Positions 35,749 to 45,419 of a stretch of DNA of 64,000 bases are shown here, piece by piece. The notes under the pieces were generated by a model. That model did no database searches, was not told the DNA's origin, and saw only the letters and a list, made by a program, of their open reading frames with translations. Source of the DNA: Pantoea rodasii (lineage in GTDB: Bacteria > Pseudomonadota > Gammaproteobacteria > Enterobacterales > Enterobacteriaceae); the NCBI RefSeq assembly GCF_002095465.1, contig NZ_MLFP01000086.1, forward strand, positions 682,001 through 746,000, read 5' to 3'. A program made the translations under genes and the position numbers. The first letter of the stretch is position 1. Each line of letters begins with the position of its first letter.

Positions 35749-37800
35749 ATGACTTCACGAGCCAATCCGTTTTTCACCGTCAGTTCATTGCCATATCACA
35801 CTCCGCCTTTTGACCTGATCGAGGAAGCCGATTTTCTCCCGGCGCTTGAAGCGGGTATCGAAGAGAAGCGTCAGGAAATTGCCGCCATCGCTAACAATCC
35901 TGAACCTGCTACTTTTGCCAACACCTATGAAGCCCTGGAACGCAGCGGGCAGTTGCTGAGCCGCGTTAATCTGGTGTTCGGTGCGATGACCTCAGCCAAC
36001 ACCAGTGATGTGTTGCAGGAAGTTGATGAGCTGATCACGCCTAAACTCACGGCGCTAAATGATGAGATCCATCTCAACAGCCAACTGTTTGCCCGCCTCG
36101 ACAGCGTTTATCAGCATCGCGGTTCAGCCTGTCCGGATGCGGAGGCGATGCGCCTGGTGGAAGTGACCTGGCAGCATTTCCAGTTAGCCGGGGCCAGCCT
36201 GAACGATGCGGATAAAGAGCAATTGCGCACCTGCAACCAGGAACTCGCCACGCTGAGCACCCGTTTTGGCAACAAGCTGCTGGCGGCGACCAAAGCGGGC
36301 GCGTATACGGTGAGCAGTGTGGCGGCGCTGGCGGGATTGAGTGACGAAGAGCTGGCGCATGCCAAAGCTGCGGCGGAAGCACGTGGATTGCACGGCGAAT
36401 GGTTGCTGGCGTTGCAAAACACCACGCAGCAGCCCGCGTTGCAGTCGCTGGAAGTGCGCGCCACGCGTGAAGCACTGTTCAATCAGGCACTCACGCGCAG
36501 CGAACAGGGCGATGACAATGACACGCGTGCGATTGTATTACGCATGGCACAGCTGCGCGCAGAGCAGGCAAAGCTGCTCGGTTTCAATACTTACGCCGAG
36601 TGGAGCATGCAGGATCAGATGGCGAAAACGCCGGATGCTGCCTTTGCATTTATGCGCAACATCGTTCCGGCTGCGCGTGCCCGCGCCGAGCGAGAAGCGG
36701 CAGATATCCAGCAACGCATCGAGCAGCAGCACCACACTTTCCCGCTACGCGCCTGGGACTGGAATTTCTACGCTGAACACGTGAGAAAAGCCAAATACGC
36801 CCTGGATGAGAGCCAAATCCGCCCGTACTTTGAGCTGAATAATGTGCTGGAAAAGGGCGTGTTCTGGTCCGCCAGCCAGCTGTTTGGCATCCGCTTCCAG
36901 CAGCGACACGATCTGCCGGTGTATCATCCTGACGTCAACGTTTATGAAATCTTTGATGCTGACGATACGCCGCTGGCGCTTTTCTATACCGACTTCTACA
37001 AGCGTGATAACAAAAGCGGCGGCGCCTGGATGAGCAACTTCGTTGATCAGACCACGCTGCTTGGCACCAAACCGGTGATCTACAACGTCTGCAACTACAC
37101 CAAACCGCAGGCCGGGCAACCCGCGTTACTCAGCTGGGATGAGGTGATTACGCTGTTCCACGAATTCGGCCATGCGCTGCACGGCCTGTTTGCCACCCAG
37201 CGATATCCGAGCCTGTCCGGCACCGCAACGCCGCGCGATTTCGTTGAGTTTCCTTCGCAGATTAATGAGCACTGGGCCAGCGATGAAGCGGTGTTTGCCA
37301 ACTACGCCCGTCATTACCAAAGTGGTGATGCGATGCCAGTAGAGCTGCGTGAGAAGATGGTGCGCGCGTCTAAGTTCAACAAGGGCTACGACATGACCGA
37401 ACTGCTGGCGGCGGCATTGCTGGATCTGCAATGGCATTCGCTGACCACGCATGACAACCCGCAGGACGTCAGCCACTTTGAACTGCAGGCGCTGGCGGTG
37501 GAAAACATCGCGTTAACCACCGTACCGCCGCGTTATCGCTCCACCTATTTCCGTCATATCTGGGGCGGAGGCTATGCGGCCGGTTATTACGCCTATATCT
37601 GGACGCAGATGTTGGCCGATGATGGTTATCAGGCCTTTGTTGAACGTGGTGGGTTGAGCCGTGAGAATGGCCAGCATTTCCGCGATCATATTCTTTCACG
37701 CGGTAACAGCAGCGATCTGCAGCATCTGTGGCTGGCGTGGCGCGGCAAAGCACCGGAGATTGGTCCGATGCTGAAGAATCGCGGTTTAGAAGAGGCGTGA
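35749..37800 (+). CDS. dcp: Peptidyl-dipeptidase Dcp
   Basis: Zinc M3-family metallopeptidase that removes C-terminal dipeptides from peptides. 683 residues (E. coli Dcp 681). The zinc motif FHEFGHALHG has His471, Glu472 and His475; the third ligand Glu follows in the FVEFPSQINEHWA block. KKRDNKSGGAWMSNF-like (here KRDNKSGGAWMSNF) and RYRSTYFRHIWGGGYAAGYY are typical. AGGAGCGATA precedes the ATG. It has no purine role; in E. coli it neighbours ydfG, so the intervening segment here appears inserted between two ancestral neighbours. Confidence 0.96.
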   Translation: MTSRANPFFTVSSLPYHTPPFDLIEEADFLPALEAGIEEKRQEIAAIANNPEPATFANTYEALERSGQLLSRVNLVFGAMTSANTSDVLQEVDELITPKLTALNDEIHLNSQLFARLDSVYQHRGSACPDAEAMRLVEVTWQHFQLAGASLNDADKEQLRTCNQELATLSTRFGNKLLAATKAGAYTVSSVAALAGLSDEELAHAKAAAEARGLHGEWLLALQNTTQQPALQSLEVRATREALFNQALTRSEQGDDNDTRAIVLRMAQLRAEQAKLLGFNTYAEWSMQDQMAKTPDAAFAFMRNIVPAARARAEREAADIQQRIEQQHHTFPLRAWDWNFYAEHVRKAKYALDESQIRPYFELNNVLEKGVFWSASQLFGIRFQQRHDLPVYHPDVNVYEIFDADDTPLALFYTDFYKRDNKSGGAWMSNFVDQTTLLGTKPVIYNVCNYTKPQAGQPALLSWDEVITLFHEFGHALHGLFATQRYPSLSGTATPRDFVEFPSQINEHWASDEAVFANYARHYQSGDAMPVELREKMVRASKFNKGYDMTELLAAALLDLQWHSLTTHDNPQDVSHFELQALAVENIALTTVPPRYRSTYFRHIWGGGYAAGYYAYIWTQMLADDGYQAFVERGGLSRENGQHFRDHILSRGNSSDLQHLWLAWRGKAPEIGPMLKNRGLEEA

Positions 37801-37876
37801 TAAGCAGGGCGCACGGCGTGTAGTGAACCCCGACGTTCCAACGAGTATGGGGTCATTCCAGCGGTGCGCCATGGCG

Positions 37877-39034
37877 TTAACCCAGCGGACCACCTTCAAT
37901 GGTGTCGCACATGCCGGCCAGAACGCGCTCGCCGGTTTCATTTTTCAAATCGGCATACCACGCAGCGGTGATTTCGGCATCTTTGGCATGCGTCACGTCG
38001 CAGCGTTTACGCGCTTTCAACACCAAATCCTTAGTGCGTTCCACGCGGCGCGCCTCGTAGCGCAGCAACCCATCTTCGATTCCCAACGAGTGCGAGGCCA
38101 GCGTCTGCGCCAGCACCACCGCATCTTCCATTGCCGCGCAACCGCCCTGGCCAATATCCGGCGTGGTGCTGTGTGCCGCATCGCCGAGCAATGCCACGCG
38201 ACCTTTGACGAAACGGCTAAACGGCTCGATGTCATGAATTTCAACCCGATTGGTGGTGTCAGGATTGATACTGTCGATCAGGCGCTGGACCGGATCGGCC
38301 CAGCCGGTGAAGTAATTTTTCAAATCCTGGCGCAGGGTTGAACGATCTTCCGCTAACCCTTTGGGCAAAGGCACGTCAAAGAAGAAGTAAAAGCGGTTGC
38401 CGCTGACCGGCATTAAAGACACGCGCTTGCCTTCACCAACAAAGGTCGTCCATTGATCGGCTGGGGCAATGCTTTCATCGATGGTGACTAAGCCGTTCCA
38501 GTTAACATAGCCGGCGTAACGTCGTTGAACATTTTCACCCAGCACATAGTGGCGGATCACGGAATGCGTGCCGTCGGCGGCGATCAGAAAATCCCCTTCA
38601 GCCTGGCTGCCATCATCAAACCAGGCGGTAACGCCTGTGGCGCTTTGCTCGACTTGGGTCACGCGTTTACCAAACTGGATGCGTGAGCGACCATAGGTAT
38701 CGATTAGCATCGCCTGCAACTCGGCACGTGCCACCGGATAAGGGTATTCGCCCACCTGCTGCACCAGCGGTGACAGGCTGAAGCGGGTCAGGGTGCTACC
38801 ACTGTGCGCATCGTTGTAGGCCATAAACGCCATATTGCCGCCCAGTGCCTGCAGTTGCTGTTTCATGCCGAGCGCGTTCAGGCATTTTACGCCGTTGGGC
38901 CAGATCGAGATCGCCGCACCGACCGGCTTCATCTCTTTTACCGCTTCAAATACCGCGGTATCGAATCCCGCTTTCTCCAGCGCAATCGCCGTGCTCATGC
39001 CGCCAATGCCCGCTCCAATCACAATCGCTTTCAT
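37877..39034 (-). CDS. hpxO: FAD-dependent urate hydroxylase HpxO
   Basis: Flavoprotein monooxygenase that converts urate to 5-hydroxyisourate with NADH and O2. 385 residues, very similar to Klebsiella HpxO (384): FAD motif IGAGIGG near residue 7, VGAAISIWPNGVKCLNALGM, QRRYAGYVNWNGLVTIDE, DQWTTFVGEGKRVSLMPVS and ALLGDAAHSTTPDIGQGGCA. Start at the ATG at 39034 after GGAGAGAG. It is convergent with dcp. With guaD-xdhABC upstream of dcp it forms a purine degradation set; later steps (hydroxyisourate hydrolase, OHCU decarboxylase) are not in the window. Confidence 0.94.
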   Translation of the reverse strand: MKAIVIGAGIGGMSTAIALEKAGFDTAVFEAVKEMKPVGAAISIWPNGVKCLNALGMKQQLQALGGNMAFMAYNDAHSGSTLTRFSLSPLVQQVGEYPYPVARAELQAMLIDTYGRSRIQFGKRVTQVEQSATGVTAWFDDGSQAEGDFLIAADGTHSVIRHYVLGENVQRRYAGYVNWNGLVTIDESIAPADQWTTFVGEGKRVSLMPVSGNRFYFFFDVPLPKGLAEDRSTLRQDLKNYFTGWADPVQRLIDSINPDTTNRVEIHDIEPFSRFVKGRVALLGDAAHSTTPDIGQGGCAAMEDAVVLAQTLASHSLGIEDGLLRYEARRVERTKDLVLKARKRCDVTHAKDAEITAAWYADLKNETGERVLAGMCDTIEGGPLG

Positions 39035-39285
39035 CACTCTCTCCTTTGTCTACCTGTACTTCCTTGCAACTTTCGTACCATCAGGGTTGTTATGACTGAT
39101 TTTTACGTAAGGTGTTGATTTGTATTTAATATTCTTAATGACCTAAAGCGTATGTTGCACCGTTATTGCGCAATACTTTGCACAACAAGAGGGCAGTGAA
39201 AGCAGAGAGTGAATCGAATGTTCCAATATGGCGTTTAGCAGAGGAGAGGCCATACTGTTTAGAACCTTTTCGCGAGGAATTTCCC

Positions 39286-39525
39286 ATGAAGTGGATAATG
39301 GTGTTGATGATGCTGTTCAGTGCAGGTGCGATGGCGCAAACCCAGTGGCAACCGGAAAGAAAAGCGCCGGTGGTGCAACTGACGCCGGTGGCGGCCAAAT
39401 GTGACCTCTCTTCCTGCCAGCAAAACTGTTATGTGCAGCAATCACAGTGCAAAAATGACAGTGGCAGCGCCTGCGGATCGCTCGCACAAATTTGTGTACA
39501 AAACTGTTCGAGCCAGTGTCGCTAG
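39286..39525 (+). CDS. Small secreted cysteine-rich protein
   Basis: 79-residue protein with a signal peptide (MKWIMVLMMLFSAGAMAQ). The mature part starts with a Pro/Glu/Thr-rich linker and ends in a compact block with eight cysteines (CDLSSCQQNCYVQQSQC and CGSLAQICVQNCSSQC), enough for four disulfides in the periplasm or outside. AGGAATTTCCC precedes the ATG; a longer open frame upstream has no ribosome site. I do not recognise the family. It stands 75 bases before the phosphatase gene on the same strand. Confidence 0.72.
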   Translation: MKWIMVLMMLFSAGAMAQTQWQPERKAPVVQLTPVAAKCDLSSCQQNCYVQQSQCKNDSGSACGSLAQICVQNCSSQCR

Positions 39526-39600
39526 ATGAAATAAATCTGTCATAACAGGGTGCTAGCGTGTTTCCCCGGCAAGGTAATATTCTGATAACAGGGGAAAATA

Positions 39601-40851
39601 ATGAAAACCCGCTACACACTGATTGCAACGGTTTTACTGCTGGCTCAACAGGCCCATGCGACAACGCTGCCGCAGGCGGCCGCACTGGCTGCGCAAACCT
39701 CAACCGGTTCAACGCCGGGCTATACGCAGCTGGAACAGCAGTCGCTGCAGGCTCAGCGCGACTGGCTGCAAGGCGACAGCGCGACACTGAAACGCGAGCA
39801 GCTGGAAAAAGCCAAACAGACCAGTACTCAGGCAGACAAAGCCTGGCTGAAGAGCAGCGGTTACGATTTCAACGTTAAACAGAATCAGCAGGCGGGTATC
39901 GCGCTGCTGTCTGCCTTTAGCACATTGCCAGACAGCGTGCTGAATGCCAGCCGCGCTACCGTGACTGATATCAACCTCAACGCCACGCAGAATGTTCGCC
40001 ATCAGGCATTACAGGATGCGGAAGCGATCAGCTCGCTGTATTTCCTGTCTGATGCCATGGGACCGCGCCTCGGCAAAGCGTTCCTGACTGCTTATGACAA
40101 AGGCGAACTCAGCAAAGCCGCTGCACTGATCAAAGCCAGTGAAGTGAGCACCAGCGCCGCTAAAAAACATTTCAACTATCCGCGTCCGTTCCTGCATGAA
40201 GGCAACACCATTCACCTGGTGCCGGATGATGTGGTGGTGAAAGACAATGTGGGTTACACCGCTGACGGCGGTTCATTTCCGAGCGGTCACACCAACACCG
40301 GTTATACCGATGCGCTGCTGATGGCCGAAATGGTGCCGGAACGTTTTGAAGCGTTAGTGACACGCGGCGCGCGTTACGGTTATTCGCGTCTGGTATTAGG
40401 CGTGCACTATCCGCTGGACGTGATGGGTTCACGCATGGTGGCAGAGCGCAACGTGGCGACTTACCTCAACGACGCCCGCTATCAGGTGCTGTTTAAAGAG
40501 GCGCGTGATCAACTGCGCACCGCGCTGGAGAAAGAGTGCGGCACTTCGCTGGCTGAATGCGCACGCTCAACCGGCAAGGACGATCCTTACCGCGCGCCGG
40601 ATATGAAGCAGTTCTATCGTTTCACCCTGAGCTACAATCTGCCGAAAGCTGACGTGAAAAACACGCCGGTTCAGGTGCCGCAAGGCGCAGAGATCCTGCT
40701 GAAAACCGCGCTGCCTAAACTGTCTGACGCGCAGATTCGTCGTTTGATGGTGAAAACCGCCTTGCCAAACGGTTATCCGCTGTCGGGTAACGCTGAGCAG
40801 TCCTTCTGGCAACGCGTCGATCTGACCGCCGCGTACAGCATGGCGAAGTGA
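39601..40851 (+). CDS. PAP2-type class A acid phosphatase
   Basis: 416-residue secreted phosphatase. Signal peptide ends at AQQAHA (about residue 20). The three PAP2 motifs are present: KKHFNYPRP (Lys and Arg), FPSGHTNTG with His230 and SRLVLGVHYPLDVMGSR (Arg and catalytic His). Longer than PhoN/PhoC (about 250), with an extra N-terminal helical region and a C-terminal domain of about 120 residues. Probably periplasmic and of broad specificity. A strong hairpin terminator follows. Confidence 0.9.
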   Translation: MKTRYTLIATVLLLAQQAHATTLPQAAALAAQTSTGSTPGYTQLEQQSLQAQRDWLQGDSATLKREQLEKAKQTSTQADKAWLKSSGYDFNVKQNQQAGIALLSAFSTLPDSVLNASRATVTDINLNATQNVRHQALQDAEAISSLYFLSDAMGPRLGKAFLTAYDKGELSKAAALIKASEVSTSAAKKHFNYPRPFLHEGNTIHLVPDDVVVKDNVGYTADGGSFPSGHTNTGYTDALLMAEMVPERFEALVTRGARYGYSRLVLGVHYPLDVMGSRMVAERNVATYLNDARYQVLFKEARDQLRTALEKECGTSLAECARSTGKDDPYRAPDMKQFYRFTLSYNLPKADVKNTPVQVPQGAEILLKTALPKLSDAQIRRLMVKTALPNGYPLSGNAEQSFWQRVDLTAAYSMAK

Positions 40852-40858
40852 TAGTGAT

Positions 40859-40888
40859 GCGGGCGCTGCATGACAGCGCCCGCATTTT
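40859..40888 (+). terminator. Terminator after acid phosphatase gene
   Basis: Perfect 10-bp arms GCGGGCGCTG (40859-40868) and CAGCGCCCGC (40874-40883) with a 5-base loop, followed by ATTTT. It stands between the convergent phosphatase and cupin genes and may work both ways. Confidence 0.88.
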
Positions 40889-40899
40889 AAACACTGGCA

Positions 40900-41229
40900 T
40901 CAATCGACGATAAACAACTTCGCACCCTGCGTCGTGGAAGAGCGGTGCGCTTCGGCATTATCAGCCACCTGATAGCTCACCCCCGGCGTCAAAGTGAAGG
41001 TGCGGCCATCTTCCAGTTCGGTGATCATTTCCCCTTCCAGACACAGCAGGATGTGGCCTTTGCTGCACCAGTGATCGGCGAGATAGCCCGGAGAATACTC
41101 CACCATGCGCACGCGGATATCGCCAAAACGCTGAGTACGCCACAGCGCAAAACCGCTGTCACCCGGATGTTTTTCGGTTTCGAGGGTGCTCCAGTCGGTA
41201 ATGCCAAACGGTAGTTGATTGATCTGCAC
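40900..41229 (-). CDS. Cupin protein with DHCW-type motif
   Basis: 109-residue single-domain cupin. The core WRTQRFGDIRVRMVEYSPGY, LADHWCSKGHILLCLEGEM, FTLTPGVSYQVADNAEAHRS and GAKLFIVD matches the family known for a DHxW(C) metal-site motif. GTG start at 41229 chosen because AAGGAT lies 6 bases upstream; a longer in-frame start (41280) is possible. It follows the FGGY kinase on the same strand after 66 bases, so it could be the tail of that operon. The function is unknown; isomerase or sensor roles are only guesses. Confidence 0.8.
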   Translation of the reverse strand: MQINQLPFGITDWSTLETEKHPGDSGFALWRTQRFGDIRVRMVEYSPGYLADHWCSKGHILLCLEGEMITELEDGRTFTLTPGVSYQVADNAEAHRSSTTQGAKLFIVD

Positions 41230-41295
41230 GACGCTATCCTTATTGAATTCGACGAGATCACAACATACCGACTGACACAAAAATAACCAGCAAAT

Positions 41296-42783
41296 TCAAC
41301 CCACTTCGCGCCACATTTCGCTCATTGCCCGTTCAAGTCTTTTGAATACCCGATAGCGCGCATCATGAAATGCAAAGCGTTCCGGGCGTGGCTGCAACGC
41401 GCCGGGATTAATTTGTACCGCTTGCTCTACCGCCGCGGCCAGATCGGGCCAGACTCCCACACCAACGCCCGCGCAGAGTGCCGCACCTAACGCACCGGTT
41501 TCCTTGCACTCCGCTATACGAATCGGCATGCCTAACACATCAGCAAACATTTGCGGCCAGATACAGCTACGCGCCGCGCCGCCGGAGAGAATTGCATGGG
41601 TAAAAGGAATCCCTGCCGCCCGCAGGCGATCGATGTGCGCACGGTGGGCAAAGGTCACGCCTTCAAACAACGCAAACAGCATGTCCGCGCGCGTATGCCA
41701 GCCGCCCAATCCATAAAATCCCGCTTTGGCGGGTTCAGATTTACGACCGGAATAGAGGTACGGATGATACAGCGGCAGTTGCGCGTTGGGCTCGACATGC
41801 GCCACGGTATCGCTGCTGCGCGCGGCGCCATTTCCCGCGCGGCCATCATCGAATTCACGCAGGAACCAGTCGAGATTGGCCGCCGAAGTGGCACTGGCTT
41901 CAATCGCCATATAACGGTCATTTTCGATGATCGAGTTCATGAACACCGGGCGCTGATAGTCCGGTTTATCCACCACCACCTGATTGATACTCCAGGTGCC
42001 GGCCACAATCGACGCGTCTCCGGTTTTCACCACGCCGGAACCAATGGCGCTGGCCACCACATCAAAAATACCGGCCACCACCGGAATGCCTGCAGGTAAT
42101 CCGGTGAGCTGCGCGGCGCGCGAGGTGACATGTCCGACAACCGCGCAGGATTCACGCAGCGACGGCAGCAGGGCAAGCGCCTCTTCGATCCCATACAGCG
42201 CCATCAACTCGCGGCTGTAATTGCGCTGGCGATAATCAATAAGCCCGGCACCGGCAGCATCAGAAAAGTCGGCGCTGACCGCACCACAGAGGAAATGGGC
42301 GATAACGTCTTTGGCACACAGCAAATGGCCAATCTGCGCCCAGCGCTCCGGCTGATGCTGTTTGATCCAGCTGATCAACACTGGCGTGGCCGCGGGCCAG
42401 GGTTTTTGCAGCGATAGCTGATAGATCGCTTTATCAACGCCGCTGGCTTCTAGCTGATGCACGGTGTCCATGGCACGATGATCGATAGATTGAATACCGA
42501 ACAGCGGCTGCTGCTGTTTATCGAGCGCATACAAGCCGTTACCGTGACCCGCCGCGCCAACGGCGATCACTTCGTTTGCCGCGCTACCCGCCTGTTGCAG
42601 GCACCGACTCACCGCTTCGCTGACGCCGTGCCAGATATCTTCCACTGGACGCTCGGCATAACCTTCCTGCGGCTGGTGGGTTTCACCCGCGCATTCGGCC
42701 ACCGACAGCACGCGACCACTCAGATCAAACAGTACTGCCTTGATCATGGTGTTACCGGCATCAATGCCGAGAAGTTGACTCAT
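41296..42783 (-). CDS. FGGY-family carbohydrate kinase
   Basis: 495-residue sugar or polyol kinase. N-terminal phosphate motif LLGIDAGNTMIKAVLFDLSG, second-domain ATP-site blocks GDASIVAGTWSIN and FTHAILSGGAARSCIWPQMF, and KETGALGAALCAGVGVG near the C-terminus. By memory it is nearest L-xylulose kinase LyxK and the erythritol/glycerol kinase branch. Start at the ATG at 42783 (MSQLLGID), 6 bases after GGAG. It follows the aldolase gene on the minus strand. With a GlpD-like dehydrogenase and aldolase beside it, the likely substrate is a polyol phosphorylated at a terminal carbon, but the exact one is unknown. Confidence 0.9.
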   Translation of the reverse strand: MSQLLGIDAGNTMIKAVLFDLSGRVLSVAECAGETHQPQEGYAERPVEDIWHGVSEAVSRCLQQAGSAANEVIAVGAAGHGNGLYALDKQQQPLFGIQSIDHRAMDTVHQLEASGVDKAIYQLSLQKPWPAATPVLISWIKQHQPERWAQIGHLLCAKDVIAHFLCGAVSADFSDAAGAGLIDYRQRNYSRELMALYGIEEALALLPSLRESCAVVGHVTSRAAQLTGLPAGIPVVAGIFDVVASAIGSGVVKTGDASIVAGTWSINQVVVDKPDYQRPVFMNSIIENDRYMAIEASATSAANLDWFLREFDDGRAGNGAARSSDTVAHVEPNAQLPLYHPYLYSGRKSEPAKAGFYGLGGWHTRADMLFALFEGVTFAHRAHIDRLRAAGIPFTHAILSGGAARSCIWPQMFADVLGMPIRIAECKETGALGAALCAGVGVGVWPDLAAAVEQAVQINPGALQPRPERFAFHDARYRVFKRLERAMSEMWREVG

Positions 42784-42842
42784 ATCCGACTCCGTTGACT
42801 GGCGAAGACGGCGCACCGCTTAAGCGCCGGTGCAGGTAATAC

Positions 42843-43682
42843 TCAACCCTGCTGATAAATGTCTAATGCGTCCGCGCCGCTGGCGCCCTGGTGAATAATC
42901 GCCATCAGCGCTTTCACCACGCGTGACGGATTATCGTGTTGATACACGTTCCGGCCGTAGACCATGCCGCTGGCACCTTGCGCCATCAGTGCGGCACTTT
43001 TGGCCAGCACCGGTGCCAGTTCGCCTTTGCCACCCCCGCGCACCAGTGTTGGACAGCGCGCCGCTTCCACCACGCGGTGAAAATCTTCCACGTTCTCCGT
43101 GGGGTCGGCTTTGATGATGTCTGCGCCGAGTTCACGCGCCAGACGCACCAGCGGCACGATTTTTTCTACATCACCGAGCGAACCGTAAGCCGCACCTTGT
43201 CCGGCCGGTGCCATCACCAATGGTTCAATCATCAGCGGCATCGCATAGCGATCGCAGGCTTGGCGCAGACGACCAATATTCTCCACGCACATGCGAAAAA
43301 TGCCGGGTTCATCGGGGATCAGATAGAGATTGACCACCACCGCAGCCGCATCCATCTGCAACGCCGCGAGGATCGGTTCATCCGGGTTGTGCAACACCGC
43401 CCACATTTCGCGATGGCGCGCGGCGTTATAGGCGTTACCGACATCCGTGCGCATCACCAGCGCGGGTTTGCGTCCCGCAACCTGCTGCAACAGATCGGCC
43501 TGGCCGTAATTCACCTGAATGGCATCCGGCTGAGCGGCGATCAGGTTCTCCATCACACCTTCGATATTCTCTAATCCAATCAAAAAGTCAGGCTCGTTGG
43601 CGATACCGTGATCGATGGCCACATCAAGGCACTTGCCGTGTTGAAACAGACGATTCATGCGGACTTTATTACTGACTAACAT
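42843..43682 (-). CDS. Class I (DhnA/LsrF-type) aldolase
   Basis: 279-residue TIM-barrel aldolase of the FbaB/LsrF group. CLDVAIDHGIANEPDFLIG is the barrel entry, and Lys191 in GADIIKADPTENVEDFH is the expected Schiff-base lysine; TLVRGGGKGELAPVLAK is a phosphate-binding loop. A very strong ribosome site (AGGAGGAAACACGCC) overlaps the end of the preceding GlpD-like gene. Expected to cleave a ketose 1-phosphate into dihydroxyacetone phosphate and an aldehyde; other class I aldolase or thiolase reactions cannot be excluded. Confidence 0.88.
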   Translation of the reverse strand: MLVSNKVRMNRLFQHGKCLDVAIDHGIANEPDFLIGLENIEGVMENLIAAQPDAIQVNYGQADLLQQVAGRKPALVMRTDVGNAYNAARHREMWAVLHNPDEPILAALQMDAAAVVVNLYLIPDEPGIFRMCVENIGRLRQACDRYAMPLMIEPLVMAPAGQGAAYGSLGDVEKIVPLVRLARELGADIIKADPTENVEDFHRVVEAARCPTLVRGGGKGELAPVLAKSAALMAQGASGMVYGRNVYQHDNPSRVVKALMAIIHQGASGADALDIYQQG

Positions 43683-45419
43683 GGCGTGTTTCCTCCTGGA
43701 AAAGAGTGGGATTGAGACGGGTCAGACCGTGTTGACGTGCCAGACTTGCGCAGCAGCTGTGCAGATGGTGTTGCCGTTGCGTGCTGTTCCAGCCGCGCAG
43801 GTCGGCCATCAGTTCAGCAATTTCTGCCACCAGCGAGGGAGTTAATTCGCCGCAAATCGCCAGTGACGTGCGGCGCACCAGCAGGTCCTCAAGTTGCTGG
43901 ACCTGCTCATGCTCAATTACATAGCGCAGCTCTAAGTCGCTATAACCCGCATGATGTTGCAGCGGCTGTTCGCCCTGTTGCTGGATAATTTGCAGGATTG
44001 GCAGGGCGCGGCTGCCATAACGCCGGACTAACTGCGACACGCGGGATAGCGGCAATGAATACTGCTGGGCGAGTTGGGCAAGCCACGCAGTTTGCCCGGA
44101 CGGTGCAGGGAAGTCGCGTCCGCCGCCGATGGGCAGTTCGCCGCTCGACACACGGCGTTTTCGCCAATCAAACGCAATACCCGATCCGCGGCTTCTTCAC
44201 CAAACTGACGGAAGGTGGTCCATTTTCCGCCGACCAGGCATAGCAGGCTGTAAGCATGTGCAGCATCGGGTGGCAGCAACACCAGAGAGTGATTGCGCGA
44301 GATCTGCCCGTTAACTTTGGCGTCGCTGGCCGGAAGCGGGCGCACACCGCAGAAGGTGTAAACGATCGACGACTCCGGCACCACAATGTTCGGGAAAACA
44401 AAGCGCAACGATTCAAGAATGTAGGCTTTTTCCGCCTCTTCACACACCACGCTATCTGGATCGTCCACGCGGATGTCCGTGGAGCCGAGCAGCACCTTGC
44501 CAAACCACGGAAACATAATGCAGACGCGGCCTTCCTGATTCTCGAAATAGACCATCTCGCCGTCGAGCAGGTGTAACAGGTCAGGGTGATCGATGATCAA
44601 ATGCGAACCCTTGGTCCCGCCAATCAGTTTGGAGAATTGGTCAGTGGGCGCCAGACGCTGATTGAGCTGATCTATCCACGCGCCGCCGGCATTCACCAAC
44701 ACATGCGGCTGAAGGGTAAAGCGCTCGCCGCTGAGCGCATCCTGCAAAGTGACGGATTCGCCATCGGCGCTGACCAGTTGCAGATAATTCAGCGCCAGCG
44801 CATCCGGGCAGGCACGCTCGGCATCTTCAATCAATTCATAGCCCAGTCGTTCCGGCGCACAGATCCACGCATCGTAGTAGCTGGCGCTGTATTTCACCCA
44901 GGGAGCAAAGGCGGGCCAGCGATCGCGCGTGGCCGCCTCGCCGCGCACCTGATGTTTGGGCATTGAGCCGAACTGTCTGGTGTAGACATCGTAAATACTC
45001 AGGCCGGTTTTGATCAGTAGTGCGCCGCGCCGCGTGGGTTTGTCGCTCAGACGCAGAAAACGCCGCGTGGCATTGATCAAGCCGCCGCCGAGGTTGTCGA
45101 TGGGAACGGTGGTGCGTAGCGGGAAAACATAGTGCGCCGCATTTTTTAGCAGCCGGTCGCGTTCAATCACAGACTCTTTTACCAGCGTAAACTCGCCGGT
45201 TTCCAGATAGCGCAATCCACCGTGGATCATACGTGACAGCGCACCGCTGGCCGCCTGGCACCAGTCACCTTTTTCCACCAATATCGCCGGGATACCCTGC
45301 AATGCCAGTTCGCGAAAGGTGCTGATGCCATTGATGCCGCCGCCGACAATGAGTACCGGCGAGGTAGTGCGCTGTCGCAGTGCGCTGAGTCGCTGCTCGC
45401 GTGTTGCATTATTCTCCAT
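43669..45419 (-). pseudogene. GlpD-family FAD-dependent polyol-phosphate dehydrogenase; apparent frameshift
   Basis: Flavoprotein related to glycerol-3-phosphate dehydrogenase. The N-terminal FAD motif LIVGGGINGISTFRELALQG, MIHGGLRYLETGEFTLVKES, NAGGAWIDQLNQR and the flavin-site GGKWTTFRQFGEEAADRVL are in the first frame, which is lost at 44158-44161 (four-T run on the plus strand). One added base gives IGEKRRVSSGELPIGGGRDF and continues into the GlpD-type C-terminal domain (ELRYVIEHEQVQQLEDLLVR) ending at 43669, for about 583 residues. It should oxidise a polyol phosphate to a ketose phosphate and feed electrons to quinone. It overlaps the SorC gene by 11 bases. Confidence 0.87.

Noticed and set aside
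37801..37876. Nested inverted repeats between dcp and hpxO (GGCGCAC with GTGCGCC, ACCCC with GGGGT)
   Set aside because: Arms are short and far apart, with no T-run; it may help termination but I cannot support a specific call.
44028..45419. Treating the GlpD-like 463-codon frame as a complete shorter protein
   Set aside because: Its last ~30 residues are unlike any GlpD protein, and the correct C-terminal domain follows at once in the next frame.
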